NCBI GenBank assembly: GCA_902775475.1
Contig: CACYME010000019.1
Coordinates: forward strand, 1 to 64,000
Source of the DNA: an uncultured Prevotellaceae bacterium
GTDB lineage: Bacteria; Bacteroidota; Bacteroidia; Bacteroidales; Bacteroidaceae
Direction of reading: 5' to 3'
DNA length: 64,000 nt
The first letter of the stretch is position 1. Each line of letters begins with the position of its first letter. Made by a program: the position numbers and the translations under genes. The notes under the pieces were generated by a model that saw nothing but the letters and a program-made list of their open reading frames with translations, ran no database searches and was not told the origin of the DNA. This document shows positions 44,304 to 51,995 of this stretch, piece by piece.

Positions 44304-46019
44304 ATGAAGAAGAAACTGCTACTCTGCTGCCTCGCCCTGCTACTGGGGCTGGTGGCGCGTGCTGCCGGTCCGCTGCGGGTGGACTCCATCAGCATCAACG
44401 GCAATGGCATGGCCATGCTGACGCAGCATGCCATCGTAGATTTCATGAACCCCACGAGCGAAGCCTTCGAGGGACGCGTCTTCCTGCTGGCCCACGATGC
44501 AGACACGGGTGCGCTGACCTTCAGGGCCGACACGCTCATCAGCGCTCCAGCCGCCAATGGCACCAACGTCTGCTTTGACTATCAGCTGCCAGAGGGGCGC
44601 CACCTGCTGACGGCGGCTACCGATGCCGAGGGCCGCGAGCCGCTCTGCACCCGCGAGGTGACCATCCTGCCGCTCCGCAAGCTCGACTTCACCGCCACCT
44701 TCGCCCTCGACATGCTGAGCGAGGAGGCCGACGGCAACGTGCTCTATGGCAGCCGGGTCTGCGGAAGCGTCCTCGTCAGGAGTCAGGATGAGGCCTACTT
44801 CGGCGCTGGCGGCGAGCGCGACGACGACGGCATCGTCGTCTTGCTGGAGGATGAGGACAGCGGCCAGCAGCTCTACCATGAGGTGGTGGCTACTCAGTTG
44901 CTGTTCCACCACTATTTTACTGCCATGTTCAGCCACGATGCCGCGTTCCGCGATGGCGGGCGCTACGTTCTCCGCGTGGGCTATGCCGTGCCCGGTGGCC
45001 GCGAGGTCATCGCGTCGCTCCGCTTCACCATGCGCTCCGGCGCCGGCACCTACTGGACGGCTGACGGCCGCGTGCTGCCCCTGCCCGTGGGCGACGATGC
45101 CCGTCTGACGGTGCCCGCCGAGGCTGTGGCCGTCGACCTGCGCGGACAGGGGGCACCCGCTGCCGCCCTCGACGTGAGCGGGGCCAACCCCAACTGCCTC
45201 TACTACCTCGACCTGCTGGCCTCTCTGCCGCAGGGCCTCAGCGACGACCAGAACGTCATTCGAGGCCTGCAGGCTGGGCGCATCCGCCTTGCTGAGGGTC
45301 ACGACTACTTCTGTCCGCTGGCCTTCCAGGCGCAGTTCATCTCCTATCTGCTGACGCCAGTCTACGACAGCACCGACGACCTGCTGGTGGGACGGGGCTA
45401 CTCTGAGACCATCGTCCTGCCCTTCGACGTGAGCCAGGCCTGCCTCTACGACGTCAACGGCGACGAGGGCGAGATGATTCACGGCGACATGCTGAAAGTG
45501 CTGCAATACGGAGGTCATGTGGGCGACTCGCTCGTGGTCAGCCAGATTAGCTCTCCACAGGAGATGAGGGCCTACACCCCCTACGTGCTGGGCGTCTTCG
45601 TGGGCTCCAGCCTTCTCTTCATGGGCGAGAACACCGTGGTGCCCGCCACCCACGCCGCCGAGAGCCTCGGCACCGACTTCCACTTCGTGGGCACCACCGT
45701 GGAGCGCCGCCTGCCTGCCGGGTCCTACGTCTACCATCCCGCCGACAACAGCTTCTATGCCGCTCAGGACGAGGTGCTCATCGCGCCCTTCCACGCCTAT
45801 ATCGATGGCAGCGGCGACTACGACCGGCTGAACATATCGGTCACCGCCTGGGGAGGGCAGGGCAATCCCAGCGACGCCACGGCCATCGAGACGCTGCCGT
45901 CTTCGGCCTCGCGCTATCCGACTGCTAAGGTGAGCGACCTCACGGGCCGCAGGGTGGACAGCCGACAGCTGCCGAAGGGTATCTACATCGTGGGAGGTCG
46001 CAAGGTCATCGTGAAGTAA
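44304..46019 (+). CDS. Secreted protein of unknown function with sorting-type C-terminus
   Basis: This 571-residue protein has a signal peptide (LLLCCLALLLGLVARAA). The body is beta-rich (VDSISINGNGMAMLTQHAIV, VRSQDEAYFGAGGERDDDGI) and matches no family that I know. The end, VSDLTGRRVDSRQLPKGIYI then VGGRKVIVK, is the Bacteroidales secretion-type C-terminus. It lies between the peptidase gene and the sigma-barrel fusion (7-base gap), so the three may be one unit. A substrate or partner of the peptidase is a guess. Confidence 0.7.
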   Translation: MKKKLLLCCLALLLGLVARAAGPLRVDSISINGNGMAMLTQHAIVDFMNPTSEAFEGRVFLLAHDADTGALTFRADTLISAPAANGTNVCFDYQLPEGRHLLTAATDAEGREPLCTREVTILPLRKLDFTATFALDMLSEEADGNVLYGSRVCGSVLVRSQDEAYFGAGGERDDDGIVVLLEDEDSGQQLYHEVVATQLLFHHYFTAMFSHDAAFRDGGRYVLRVGYAVPGGREVIASLRFTMRSGAGTYWTADGRVLPLPVGDDARLTVPAEAVAVDLRGQGAPAAALDVSGANPNCLYYLDLLASLPQGLSDDQNVIRGLQAGRIRLAEGHDYFCPLAFQAQFISYLLTPVYDSTDDLLVGRGYSETIVLPFDVSQACLYDVNGDEGEMIHGDMLKVLQYGGHVGDSLVVSQISSPQEMRAYTPYVLGVFVGSSLLFMGENTVVPATHAAESLGTDFHFVGTTVERRLPAGSYVYHPADNSFYAAQDEVLIAPFHAYIDGSGDYDRLNISVTAWGGQGNPSDATAIETLPSSASRYPTAKVSDLTGRRVDSRQLPKGIYIVGGRKVIVK

Positions 46020-46026
46020 AGAAGGG

Positions 46027-47556
46027 ATGATGCATCTGCAGCAGATTGCTGAACGCTGTCAGCAGGGCGACCGCGATGCCTTCGCCCTGCTCTATACGGC
46101 CAGTCATGATCGGCTGCGGTCGCTCTGCCTGCGCTATGTGGGCAGCGAGACCGTGGCCGATGATCTGCTGCACGATGCCTTCGTCCTCATCCTGACGCGC
46201 ATCGGCGAACTGAAGCACACGGAGCGCGTGGAGGCCTGGATGCAGCGGGTGGTGCGCAACGTGGCGCTGGTCTACCTGCGGCAGCAGAAGCAGTGGCGGC
46301 AGGTGCCCGTGGAGGCTGCCGAGGCCGTGCCGGCGGCATCCTCGTCGGCGTTGGCCTACGACGAGCTGTTGTCGGTTGTCAACGCGCTACCCGACGGCTA
46401 TCGGCAAGTGTTCCGCCTGTCGGTGTTCGAGGGCATGAGCCACCAGCAGATTGCTGCGCTGCTCGGCATCGAGCCGCACAGCTCCTCCTCGCAGCTCTTC
46501 CGGGCCAGGATGCTGCTGCGCCGGTGGCTACGGCCCGTGTTGCTCCTCGTCGTCGTCATCGGTGCCTCCTATTTCCTCCTCTCCCCCGAAGAGGCCCGCC
46601 ACGGACTTCCACGGTCTTCTTCTGCCACGGTTTCTCACGGTTCTGCACGGTCTTCTGCTACCGATGACCACGAGGTTGAACAGACGAAGAATAAGGGAGA
46701 AGAGGGCCGCCACGGTCGATGCCTGTCTGTGCCTGTGACACAACACTGTTGCGTCATAGAGGACAGGAGGGAGACGATAGCCCAAAAAGAAGACCATGAC
46801 GGTCCGTCAAAGCCCGTTGAAAAAGAAAACCGTGAAAAACCGTGGGAAACCGTGGCTAAGAAAGAAGACCGTGAAGAACCGTGGGAAACCGTGGCTAAGA
46901 AAGAAGACCGTGAAGAACCGTGGAAAACCGTGGCAGAAGATGGCCGTGGCTGGGGGATGGCCGTGGCCTACAGCGGCATGAGCAACGGTGGCCCCGGACG
47001 GCTGCCCTATGGCGACGGCTCGACCAGCGAGACCACCTACGACTCCATCAGCCACCACAGGCTGCCGCTCACCGTGGCCCTCTCGCTGCGCTATGGCCTC
47101 GACCGCCACTGGCAGGTGGGGGTAGGCGTGCAGTACACCCGCCTGACGTCGGAGCTGCTGTCGGGCAACACGTATGTGTCGTTGCAGCAGCACCAGACCG
47201 TGCAGTACCTCGGCCTGCCCGTCAGCCTGTCGTGGCGCACGCAGCTGCTCCCCCGCCTCGATGGCTACGCCTCGGCCAGCGTCAGCGTGCAGCTGCCCCT
47301 GCGCTCCACGCTCTCCAGCCACTATTTGCTGCCCGGCGGCACCGTGGCCGAGCCCACAACGGAGCGCCTCCATCCCGGCGTGCAGTGGTCGGCAGGCGTT
47401 GGCCTCGGCGTGCAGTACAACCTCGCGCCCCATGTCAGCTTCTTCGTGGAGCCGTCGCTGCAGCACTATTTCCGTAACGGCAGCACCGTCAGCACCTGGA
47501 ACACCGAGCACCCCTTCGTCCTCAGCGTTCCTTTCGGCCTGCGCATATCGTTCTGA
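46027..47556 (+). CDS. Fusion of ECF sigma factor, membrane helix and outer-membrane-type beta-barrel
   Basis: This 509-residue single frame has sigma-2 at about 10-80 (IAERCQQGDRDAFALLYTAS, ADDLLHDAFVLILTRI) and sigma-4 at about 108-165 (ALPDGYRQVFRLSVFEGMSH, QQIAALLGIEPHSSSSQLFR). One hydrophobic helix at 169-186 follows (RPVLLLVVVIGASYFLLSP). A repeat-rich linker covers about 190-307 with three 13-residue units KKEDREEPWETVA. Residues 308-509 alternate like an eight- to ten-strand barrel (VGVGVQYTRLTSELLSGN, SLQHYFRNGSTV, LSVPFGLRISF). In related organisms I recall sigma and membrane-barrel proteins as separate neighbours. A single chain would link DNA-side transcription machinery to the envelope unless it is cleaved. 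No stop or frameshift is visible at the junction. Confidence 0.8.
   Translation: MMHLQQIAERCQQGDRDAFALLYTASHDRLRSLCLRYVGSETVADDLLHDAFVLILTRIGELKHTERVEAWMQRVVRNVALVYLRQQKQWRQVPVEAAEAVPAASSSALAYDELLSVVNALPDGYRQVFRLSVFEGMSHQQIAALLGIEPHSSSSQLFRARMLLRRWLRPVLLLVVVIGASYFLLSPEEARHGLPRSSSATVSHGSARSSATDDHEVEQTKNKGEEGRHGRCLSVPVTQHCCVIEDRRETIAQKEDHDGPSKPVEKENREKPWETVAKKEDREEPWETVAKKEDREEPWKTVAEDGRGWGMAVAYSGMSNGGPGRLPYGDGSTSETTYDSISHHRLPLTVALSLRYGLDRHWQVGVGVQYTRLTSELLSGNTYVSLQQHQTVQYLGLPVSLSWRTQLLPRLDGYASASVSVQLPLRSTLSSHYLLPGGTVAEPTTERLHPGVQWSAGVGLGVQYNLAPHVSFFVEPSLQHYFRNGSTVSTWNTEHPFVLSVPFGLRISF
46598..46661 (-). repeat. CCACGGTTTCTCACGG-type repeat (inverted copy)
   Basis: Within the linker of the fusion gene the plus strand reads CCACGGACTTCCACGG and CCACGGTTTCTCACGG. 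This is the reverse complement of the ACCGTGAAGAACCGTGG unit repeated at 46819-46935, so the two tracts can form a large hairpin. Coding reads RSSSATVSHGSARSSATD. Confidence 0.75.
46819..46935 (+). repeat. Three tandem 39-base units in the fusion gene
   Basis: Units at 46819-46857, 46858-46896 and 46897-46935 each code for 13 residues of the type KKEDREEPWETVA, with ACCGTGGGAAACCGTGG in the bases. They are in frame and make a charged linker between the membrane helix and the barrel. Confidence 0.85.
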
Positions 47557-47650
47557 TTCAGTCCGTAAGCCAGTTCCGTTAGGGAACCGTTAATCCGATG
47601 ACTGCGGACTTCTGCGGACGATGGGCTGGGAAAGGAAAGGCGAGGCGCTG

Positions 47651-48604
47651 TCAGTACTCTACGTAGGGCCGCAGGCGCTCGATGGCCTCCGACGGGAAAT
47701 CGGGCAGCAGACGCAGGTCGCTGAGGTCGCTGATGGCACCGTGCTGGCGCCGGAAGTCGGTGATGGCACGGGCCTGATAGAAATTGATGTAGGGGTGGCG
47801 CTTCAGCTCGTTGAGCGAAAGCGTGTTGACGTTCAGACGGCGCACGACGGTGTTGCTGAGCGTCAGATAGGGGAGGGCTTCCTGCGGGAAGTCCTCTATC
47901 TCGTTGAGCTGGCTGAGGCTGACGTAGCCGCCGAGGCGGTCGCGGTAGTCGGCGATGCGCCGGGCGTAGTAGGAGCCGATGCCGGGGATGCGCTTCAGGT
48001 CGGCGGTGTCGGCGGTGCTGAGGTCGATGGTCTCGCCGGGGGAGAGCTTGTAGGCCCGGCCGTGGGAATCGGCTGGCGTGACCGCCGACTGGCCGACGGG
48101 TGCAGGCTCAGAGGCCGGCGCAGCGCTTTCAGCAGAGGGACGAGAGGGGGAAAAGAGCGAGGCGGCTGGCTGGTAGTCGGCGGAAATATGGATGTAAGGC
48201 TCCAGCTCGCGGTACTGTTTCACGGTGAGGCCATAGAGGCGGGCGAAGTCCTCCTTCTTACGGTAGATGCCCCCTCGGGCGCGGTATTTGTAGATGTTCT
48301 GAACCTGCCACGGCTGAAGGCCGAGGCGCAGCAGGGCGGTGCTGTCGGCGGTGTTCGGGTCGAAGGCGAAGCGCTCAGGGCGCGCCTCGGGCTGGGCATA
48401 GTAGGGGGAAGGCGACGAGGGGGGAGCCGCTGAGGGCGCTGAGGGGGCGATGGCATCGCCCCATACTCCAACAGAAGATACTGGAGCCTCGGAATCGCCG
48501 CCGCCCACCAGCGTGATGGCGACGACGGCCACCACCGCCACCGTCAGCAGCGCCAGGATGACGCGGCGGTCGCTCTTGTGCATGTAGAAAAACTCCCGAA
48601 ACAT
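47651..48604 (-). CDS. Helix-hairpin-helix protein (ComEA-like, three HhH units)
   Basis: This 317-residue protein has an N-terminal membrane helix at about 15-34 (VILALLTVAVVAVVAITLVG). A Pro/Ser-rich linker follows, then three HhH units at about 93-140, 190-235 and 255-305 (DLKRIPGIGSYYARRIADYR; ELKRHPYINFYQARAITDFR). ComEA-type proteins bind double-stranded DNA on the outer face of the inner membrane during uptake. A DNA-uptake or nuclease-free DNA-binding role is inferred. Two start codons fit (48604 and 48583); the first is used. It lies 37 bases after the transporter gene on the same strand. Confidence 0.85.
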   Translation of the reverse strand: MFREFFYMHKSDRRVILALLTVAVVAVVAITLVGGGDSEAPVSSVGVWGDAIAPSAPSAAPPSSPSPYYAQPEARPERFAFDPNTADSTALLRLGLQPWQVQNIYKYRARGGIYRKKEDFARLYGLTVKQYRELEPYIHISADYQPAASLFSPSRPSAESAAPASEPAPVGQSAVTPADSHGRAYKLSPGETIDLSTADTADLKRIPGIGSYYARRIADYRDRLGGYVSLSQLNEIEDFPQEALPYLTLSNTVVRRLNVNTLSLNELKRHPYINFYQARAITDFRRQHGAISDLSDLRLLPDFPSEAIERLRPYVEY

Positions 48605-48641
48605 CGCCAGCGGTCTATAGTCTGAAGTCTAAGGTCTATGG

Positions 48642-50000
48642 TCAAATCACCCCGAACTGATTGAGGAAGATGAGCAGGATGCACAGCGGACAGACGAAGC
48701 GCACGCAGAACAGATAGGCGCTGAAGAAGCGTCCGCGCAGCGTGCCCTGGTTGGTGAACTCCTCGTGGAGAATCTTCTTCGGCACATACCAGCCCACGAA
48801 CAGGCAGGTGAGGAAACCGCCCACGGGCAGGAAAACCTGACCCGTGACGAAGTCGAACAGGTCGAAGAGCGTCAGCCCGAAGAGCGAGATGTCGCTGTTG
48901 TAGAACGACAGCGAGCAGAACACGCCGATAATGGAGCAGAGCACGGTGACGATGGTGGCTCCCCGCTGGCGCGAGATGTTCAGCTCCTCGTGGAAGAAGG
49001 CCGTGCTCACCTCGTGCAGCGAGATGAGCGACGTGAGCGCTGCCATCGACAGCAGGGCGTAGAACAGCAGGGCGATGACGTGGCCCACGAGCGGCATGGC
49101 CGAGAACGCCTGGTTGAAGACGTTTGGCAGCGTGATGAACACCAGCGAGGCTCCGGCGTCGACCTTTCCGCCCACGCTGAACACGGCGGGGAAAATCATC
49201 AGTCCGGCAAGGATGGCGATGAGCGTGTCGATGGAGACAATCTGCACGGCCGACTTCGTCAGGTGGGTGTCACGGCTGAAATAGCTGGCGTAGGTACACA
49301 GGCAGCCCATGCCCAATGAGAGCGAATAGAACGCCTGCCCCAGGGCGCCGAGCAGCGTGCTGGAGTCGACCTTCGAGAAGTCGGGGCTGAACAGGAACGA
49401 GATGCCGCGACTGGCATCGGGCAGCAGGCACGCTGCCACGGCGATGACGATGAGCAGGATGAAGAGCAGCGGCATCATCAGCTTCGACGCCCGCTCGATG
49501 CCCTTCTCCACACCGCGCACGATGACCACGTGGGTGATGAGCATGAAGGCGAGCATCGTCACGATGGGCTTCCACGGGTTCGACGAGAACTCCTCGAAAT
49601 AGCCCGCCACCGCCTCGGGACTGCCGTCGAGCTGCCCCGTGAGCGAAGTGAAGGTGTACTGCATGCACCAGCCGGCCACCACCACGTAGTAGCCCGTGAT
49701 GAGGAAGCCGGTGAAGACGCCGAAATAGCCGATGAAGCGCCACGGCGTGTTGCCGGCCAGTCGCTCGTAGGCCCGTGCCGTGTTGGCCTGCGCCCGCCGG
49801 CCGATGATGAACTCGTTGAGCATGCAGGGCACGCCGAGCAGCAGCACGCACACCACATATATCAGGATGAAGGCGGCACCGCCATGCTCGCCCGTCATCG
49901 TGGGGAAGCGCCACACGTTGCCCAGTCCCACGGCCGAACCTGCCGTGGCCAGCACGATGCCTAAGCGGCTTCCGAAATTGGCTCTCTCTGTCTGTTTCAT
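48642..50000 (-). CDS. Sodium-dependent transporter, SNF/NSS family
   Basis: This 452-residue inner-membrane protein has about eleven to twelve helices. It begins RANFGSRLGIVLATAGSAVG and continues LGNVWRFP, the NSS helix 1 motif that binds sodium and substrate. Members import amino acids or related solutes with Na+; the substrate is not evident. The stop codon lies within a GTCTAAGGTCTATGG-type short repeat (48612-48643). Confidence 0.93.
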   Translation of the reverse strand: MKQTERANFGSRLGIVLATAGSAVGLGNVWRFPTMTGEHGGAAFILIYVVCVLLLGVPCMLNEFIIGRRAQANTARAYERLAGNTPWRFIGYFGVFTGFLITGYYVVVAGWCMQYTFTSLTGQLDGSPEAVAGYFEEFSSNPWKPIVTMLAFMLITHVVIVRGVEKGIERASKLMMPLLFILLIVIAVAACLLPDASRGISFLFSPDFSKVDSSTLLGALGQAFYSLSLGMGCLCTYASYFSRDTHLTKSAVQIVSIDTLIAILAGLMIFPAVFSVGGKVDAGASLVFITLPNVFNQAFSAMPLVGHVIALLFYALLSMAALTSLISLHEVSTAFFHEELNISRQRGATIVTVLCSIIGVFCSLSFYNSDISLFGLTLFDLFDFVTGQVFLPVGGFLTCLFVGWYVPKKILHEEFTNQGTLRGRFFSAYLFCVRFVCPLCILLIFLNQFGVI

Positions 50001-50025
50001 GTCGATAGTTCCTGTTGTTTGGCTG

Positions 50026-50033
50026 CAAAATTA
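50026..50033 (-). promoter_or_regulatory. -7 promoter box of the transporter gene
   Basis: TAATTTTG on the minus strand lies 25 bases before the start codon at 50000. No clear -33 TTG. Confidence 0.45.
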
Positions 50034-50107
50034 CTATTTTTTTTCCTTTTAGTGTTAAAAGTACAGAAAAAATTTGGCCATTTCGCTTTTAGTTCCATAT
50101 AATTTTG

Positions 50108-50115
50108 TAACTTTG
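50108..50115 (+). promoter_or_regulatory. -7 promoter box of the M23 peptidase gene
   Basis: TAACTTTG in GTAACTTTGCACCG lies 53 bases before the ATG at 50169. No clear -33 TTG. Confidence 0.5.
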
Positions 50116-50168
50116 CACCGTATTTTTGCTTCCGAAGCACCTAACAACGCCAGTTATACATCAACAAC

Positions 50169-51149
50169 ATGCTGAAAAACTTCAAGAAAATCGCTCTGAT
50201 GGCCCTCTCGCTGATGGCAATGATGCCCGCTTCTGCCCAAGACCTGCTGGCCAATCAGGCACCCATCGACCGCAAGATGCGCGCAGTAGACTCCATCCAG
50301 TTGCACCAGATGCTGGAAAGCGAAATGATGCAACCCTCAGCAGCCTCGCAGCTCTACGACGACTGGAACAACATGTACGCACACAAGCAGACCACGCTGC
50401 CCGACAGCTTCCTCATAGACCTGCGCGGCTTCGCCATGCCCACGCCGAGCAGGCAGATTACCTCGAACTTCGGTGCCCGCTGGGGCCGCCAGCACAAGGG
50501 CTTGGACATCAAGCTGAACACCGGCGACACCATCTACGCTGCCTTCAACGGCAAGGTGCGCATCGTGCGCTACGAGCCGAAGGGATATGGTAAGTATGTG
50601 GTCATCCGCCACGACAACGGCCTGGAGACCATCTATGGCCACATGTCGAAGCACCTCTGCCAGGAGAACCAGGACATCCGCGCCGGCGAGCCCATCGGTC
50701 TGGGTGGCTCCACGGGTCGCAGCACCGGTTCGCACCTGCACTTCGAGACACGCCTCTGCGGCACGGCCCTGAACCCCGCACTGATGTTCGACTTCTACAA
50801 TCAGGACGTCGTGGGCGACTACTACATGTTCCGCAAGGCTACCTACAACCAGGAGAGCATCGTGGCCACCCGCCTGCGCGGCGTTGGCGGTCAGGGCGGT
50901 GAGGACAACACCGACTATGCCCAGCTGGCACAGAAGAAGCAGACGCAGCCAAAGGCTCAGCAGCAGACCAAGCGCACCTCGCGTCGCCAGCAGGCCCAGG
51001 GTTCGGGTGGCTATCACAAGGTGCAGAGCGGCGAGACCCTCTCGGCCATCGCCCGCAAGCACGGCACCACCGTCTCGGCCATCTGCCGTCTGAACCGCAT
51101 CCGCCAGAACTCGACGATTCGTCCCGGACAGATTCTGCGCTACAACTAA
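50169..51149 (+). CDS. M23 family metallopeptidase with LysM domain
   Basis: This 326-residue secreted or periplasmic cell-wall enzyme has a signal peptide (IALMALSLMAMMPASA). The peptidase domain at about 90-215 contains the zinc ligands in RQHKGLDIKLNTGD and GSHLHFETR, so it looks active. The C-terminal LysM domain (YHKVQSGETLSAIARKHGTT, RQNSTIRPGQILRYN) binds peptidoglycan. It probably cuts peptide cross-links. It has its own promoter and terminator and is convergent with rseP. Confidence 0.92.
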   Translation: MLKNFKKIALMALSLMAMMPASAQDLLANQAPIDRKMRAVDSIQLHQMLESEMMQPSAASQLYDDWNNMYAHKQTTLPDSFLIDLRGFAMPTPSRQITSNFGARWGRQHKGLDIKLNTGDTIYAAFNGKVRIVRYEPKGYGKYVVIRHDNGLETIYGHMSKHLCQENQDIRAGEPIGLGGSTGRSTGSHLHFETRLCGTALNPALMFDFYNQDVVGDYYMFRKATYNQESIVATRLRGVGGQGGEDNTDYAQLAQKKQTQPKAQQQTKRTSRRQQAQGSGGYHKVQSGETLSAIARKHGTTVSAICRLNRIRQNSTIRPGQILRYN

Positions 51150-51194
51150 GCCTCTTGAATTGATTTCCCCCCCGTTCTATTCTTATAGAACCCC

Positions 51195-51235
51195 GCAGAT
51201 GAATGGACATCCCCTTCCGTTCATCTGCTTTTTTT
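51195..51235 (+). terminator. Intrinsic terminator of the M23 gene
   Basis: GCAGATGAATGG (51195-51206) pairs with CCGTTCATCTGC (51217-51228) with one mismatch, followed by seven T. Confidence 0.85.
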
Positions 51236-51289
51236 GGCGGTAATGAGATATAGCAGTTGACCCTGTCGCTTTCTATTTTCATCTTCTTT

Positions 51290-51720
51290 TTTTTGAACAA
51301 AATTGACAAAATGGCCATTTTTGGCCTCCATATTTTGAAAATTCTCCACGAAAACAACTTTTGGACGAAAAAACGCCTGTTTTAAAAAACGCCTGTTTTT
51401 TTGAGGGTTTGCTAAATCGTTGGCTGTCAGCGGATTGGCTTGATTTTGGCAAAAAAGGGGCTTCGTTGAGAAAAAAAAGTCAACGACTTTTGAAAATTTG
51501 GCGTTGACTTTTGAAAATTTCGCGTGCTTACAAAAACGCGAAAAGGGGCAAAATTTGAGCAAAAAACGTGCACAAAAGTAGGGTATGTGTGCAAAACTTC
51601 GTCGTTTGCGGCCCGATTTTTCATCGGGCAACGCCTCCCCAAGGCTCGAAAACGGGCATTTTTCACTCAAAACTGCTTCGCCACCGTGAACAAAATTTTC
51701 TGTGAAATATTTTGACATTT
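51290..51720 (-). repeat. Intergenic structured element, copy D (subfamily I)
   Basis: Minus orientation and nearly identical to copy B, with one internal duplication of AAACAGGCGTTTTTT. Hairpins on the plus strand: GTCAACG (51479-51485) with CGTTGAC (51502-51508); TGCACA (51569-51574) with TGTGCA (51588-51593); GCCCGAT (51611-51617) with ATCGGGC (51623-51629). It lies between the convergent M23 and rseP genes. Confidence 0.88.
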
Positions 51721-51730
51721 TTTTAAGAAA

Positions 51731-51991
51731 AAGCCCCCTCAAGCCCCTCCAGCCTCACCCCCGACCCCTCTCCAACTGGAGAGGGGAGCATATATAGACC
51801 TGAAGGATGAGAGGAAAGTGAAATGGAAAATGAGAAATGAGAAATGAGAAATGGATAGACTTGTCTCGCAGGTTCTTCGCCCGTAGGCTCGGGTCTATCC
51901 ATTTCTCATTTTCCATTTCTCATTTCTCATCCCTCATCCCTCATTTCTTACTCTCCCCTCCCTTGGGAGAGGCTGGGAGTGGCCGGGGCTG
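51731..51991. repeat. Nested inverted repeats between convergent genes
   Basis: Outer arms are GC-rich (AGCCCCTCCAGCC... at the left; GGCTGGGAGTGGCCGGGGCT at the right). A palindrome CCCCTCTCCAACTGGAGAGG lies in the left part. The inner arms 51808-51860 and 51892-51943 are built of AAATGAGAAATGAG-type units; the innermost 20 bases (GAAATGAGAAATGGATAGAC) match at 19 of 20. The end overlaps the rseP stop region. It looks like a repeat inserted inside another repeat. Confidence 0.7.
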
Positions 51992-51995
51992 GGCT

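Noticed and set aside
44246-44578. Reading the end of the C13-like peptidase in another frame as an intact sorting domain
   Set aside because: Neither alternative frame after the T run shows the GIYI..KV ending, so a simple one-base correction does not restore it.
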